A stretch of 64,000 nt of DNA. Source: Pleurotus djamor (lineage: Eukaryota > Basidiomycota > Agaricomycetes > Agaricales > Pleurotaceae). Shown piece by piece: positions 61,757-64,000 of the stretch. Location of the stretch: the NCBI GenBank assembly GCA_029747585.1, contig JAPEVF010000019.1, positions 124,001-188,000 on the forward strand, given 5' to 3'. The translations under genes were made by a program, and so were the position numbers. Each line of letters begins with the position of its first letter. Position 1 is the stretch's first letter. Under the pieces are notes generated by a model. The model did no database searches and was not told where the DNA came from. It saw nothing but the letters and a program-made list of their open reading frames with translations.

Positions 61757-63742
61757 TCATTTTCCTCCCGCGACTTTCAGCTTCTTCTGATCCCTCCAGG
61801 CAGCGTACACACTCAGCACCAAGCATAACGCACACGCAGACATGGTCATATAAAGCGCATCGACGTAGCAAGCCTTGCCTTCCAGACACATATTTCCGGC
61901 CGTCCCATCTACTAAGCCAGGTTGATGAGCATCTAGATTGCGTCCAAACGCAATGGCGAAAAGGCTTCCGCTGATGAAAGGGGATGTTGTTGCATATCCC
62001 CAGTTTTCAGAAAAGTGAGCTAATAATAATCAGCAAGCATCAAGGCACAGGTGAGCAAGGACTTACGTAGACCAAACCACTCTATACATATAGCAGAGAA
62101 TAAAGGAAAGATAATACCGTACCCCAGCCCAACTATAGCGCTCGCAATCCATAGACTTTCGGGGGTTTCAATACATGTGGCAACATATTGTGAGGTGAGC
62201 AATGTTAGGGATGAAAGGATCAAGCAGTACGACCGTGGCCATTGAAACCAAGTTTTGACGAAATCAGAAATCAAACCTGCGACGCACAGTCAAAGGGAAG
62301 TCACAATCTCAGTCTTCAGAGAACAAAGCGTACCAATAAGTATACGGCCTGCGAAGCTGGCAACACTGAAAGTAGAGACCTGCACGGCTTGCCATTTCTG
62401 AGCTTCCGCTTCGTCGTAAGTAGGGTGGCTGTGGGCGTATAGAGCCCGTGACATAGCGCCGACATTGTGACTATCTAAGCTGAAACTTAGGAAGGTGCTT
62501 AGGGCGGGAGACACGGTCACGTACACATGAGGCCCGTTCCAGCGACTGTTCCGGTTCGACAACATCAACGCCATGTTAGCTTGGGTATGGGCAAAAGACG
62601 TACGCATTGACAACAAACTAAACAATAACCAGAATTTCGGAGTTCTCAACAGCTTCAGGCCATAGACATTTGGCAGTCCGTCACAATACTCTTCAATGGA
62701 CTCAGTGCTGCGGTGGGCCACGGAATTACGAGAAGGATAGGTGTAGGCTTCCAGAGACCCTTTTCGTGGCGATTTTAATAAGCTCCTGCGCTCAGAAGCG
62801 GACCGATAACTATCGTGAGACCCATCTGAATCCTCAGAAAGCAGGGGGCGGCTTTCATGTTCATGTTGGAAGAATCCTGGAGCGACGTCGGCGGTGTTGG
62901 TGTCAAGCTCTTCATCACGATGATCAGCCGTGGAGACCTCCGAAGGCGGTAGAGGGATGGGTCGAACTAGGAAGAACCCAATGACCATGGGTATCGCCGT
63001 GCCAAAGGCAAGAAGTAGCAGGAAAGATGACGTATCCCCCGGGAAGAGTATATGAGCTATGGTTGAAAAGAAAAATGCCGAAAGCCCAAGGGCTGAGATA
63101 ACGATGCCCGTCGCCGTAGCTCTTGCATTGTCTGGAAATGTCTTCGCTGTCGCATTGGTGGAACTCAAGTTCCCAGCATTTGCGGCTACACCCGTTCCGA
63201 GCTTGCAAGCGATCAGGACGCCAAAACGAAACGTTGACAGAGTCCTCCCTGGAAATAGACCATCTTCGAAGAGTTTCCAGATGCCTAAGTATGCTGAAAG
63301 GAGGCATACGGCAGCGCTAGCGAGTAGAATGCGAGGTCCACGAGCGTCTACAATCTTGCCCCAGAACGGCCCGCTCAGGTATGAGCCAGCTGGAAGGTTG
63401 CATTAGTGGTTGGCGGAGAACGATATTAGGGGATCGGATTCACTGATCGACGCCTGTGCTATGACATTGAGCTGAGTATGAGACAGTCCTAGTCGTGCCC
63501 CGAGTTGCGGTGCCCAAGCTGTTGCGGATTGTACTAAGCAGTTGTCCTGTATAAGTTGACCATTGCATTCTCACCAGAGAAAGTCTAGGGAACATCGATA
63601 CTATAAGTCAGATTCGACCCGTTGACAAGCCGTTGTAACTCACATAATTAGTTCCCGACGCCAACGACACTAAAGTGGAAGCAAGTAGGGTCGTGATCCG
63701 AGGTGCACTGATGAGTGCTGGGTACGAGGGTCCCGACGTCAT
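61757..63742 (-). CDS. MFS transporter, nodulin-like/MCH1 type, copy F
   Basis: Eight exons (63742-63644, 63584-63575, 63518-63444, 63389-62604, 62545-62525, 62474-62334, 62276-62067, 62019-61757) sum to 1,605 nt and 534 aa, intact. The 10-nt and 21-nt micro-exons are present. Its tail (KKLKVAGGK), last-exon length (263 nt), first-exon length (99 nt) and central loop (SEDSDGSHDSYRSASERRSLLKSP) mark it as the sister of copy B, although the two lie 26 kb apart in opposite orientation. The core has SGPFWGKIVDARGPR, MSSTN-type NLSSTNATAKTFPDNARATATG and LFPGDTSSF. The substrate is unknown. Confidence 0.88.
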
Positions 63743-63870
63743 TGTGGTCTCTGGCTATCTGATAGACAGTCTGCCAGCAAACAGCTGGTGAATGTTCAAA
63801 TCTGCAACAACGAGGGCAAACGTGGTGCCACCATGCCAGTGATTTTAAGGTTAACTTTGAGAAGGTTCGC
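63743..63870 (-). promoter_or_regulatory. Promoter of MFS copy F, near-identical to that of copy B
   Basis: On the minus strand GTTAACCTTAAAATCACTGG and GATTTGAACATTCACCAGCT are kept at the same spacing as upstream of copy B. Weaker similarity (CCCTTGATT.TGGGCAAT) continues to about 63930. Bases 63931-64000 hold nothing else I can support. Confidence 0.62.
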
Positions 63871-64000
63871 AGGATCGTTTCTTCTTCTCGAGGCAGTACA
63901 CCGACGCTCATGAATTGCCCAAATCAAGGGCTTTTCAAGCTTGCATGGGCTCATGAACAGACGAGGAAACGATGCTCCCTTTGCAGTCCGCAATGCGCAT

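Overview
The window is nuclear DNA of a filamentous basidiomycete, most likely an agaricomycete. The genes are closely spaced and cut by many short introns of about 50-70 nt with GT...AG ends, and the housekeeping proteins (CWC24, PPG1, TSR1, UVE1, VMA16, COG3) read as fungal orthologues. I found no bacterial operons, rRNA, convincing tRNA or CRISPR. Most exon models were built by hand from splice consensus and frame continuity.

Left part (1-32 kb): splicing factor CWC24 (+), a two-finger C2H2 protein (-), PP2A-like phosphatase PPG1 (+), a CRAL-TRIO lipid-binding protein (-), an FAD monooxygenase (-) divergent from acetoacetyl-CoA synthetase (+), a secreted pepsin-type aspartic protease (+), an unrecognised Ser-rich protein of about 1,320 aa (-), an NmrA-like oxidoreductase (+), one or two membrane proteins of unknown function (+), a CUE-domain protein (-) and an F-box/LRR protein (-).

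Right part (33-64 kb): dominated by six intact paralogues of one MFS transporter family (nodulin-like/MCH1 type). Copies A-D lie head to tail on + (33.0-42.2 kb). Copies E and F lie on - (52.9-54.9 and 61.8-63.7 kb). Between and around them are a 274-bp MITE, a CLC chloride/proton antiporter, an 81-aa protein, TSR1, UV-damage endonuclease UVE1, V-ATPase subunit c'' (VMA16) and Golgi tether COG3.

The most interesting signal is the MFS family. All six copies have the same eight-exon structure, including a 10-nt and a 21-nt micro-exon, and exons 2, 3, 5, 6 and 7 (10, 75, 21, 141, 210 nt) have identical length in every copy. Five of the six share a TTAACCTTAAAAT-like promoter element at about -105 to -115. 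The last-exon length and flanking DNA pair B with F, and A with C and E, which suggests an inverted duplication of a B-C-like unit. All six add up to whole codons, so none looks like a pseudogene.

Nine single N positions, eight beside A/T homopolymers, break frames artificially. In three genes, leaving out the N restores the expected protein.
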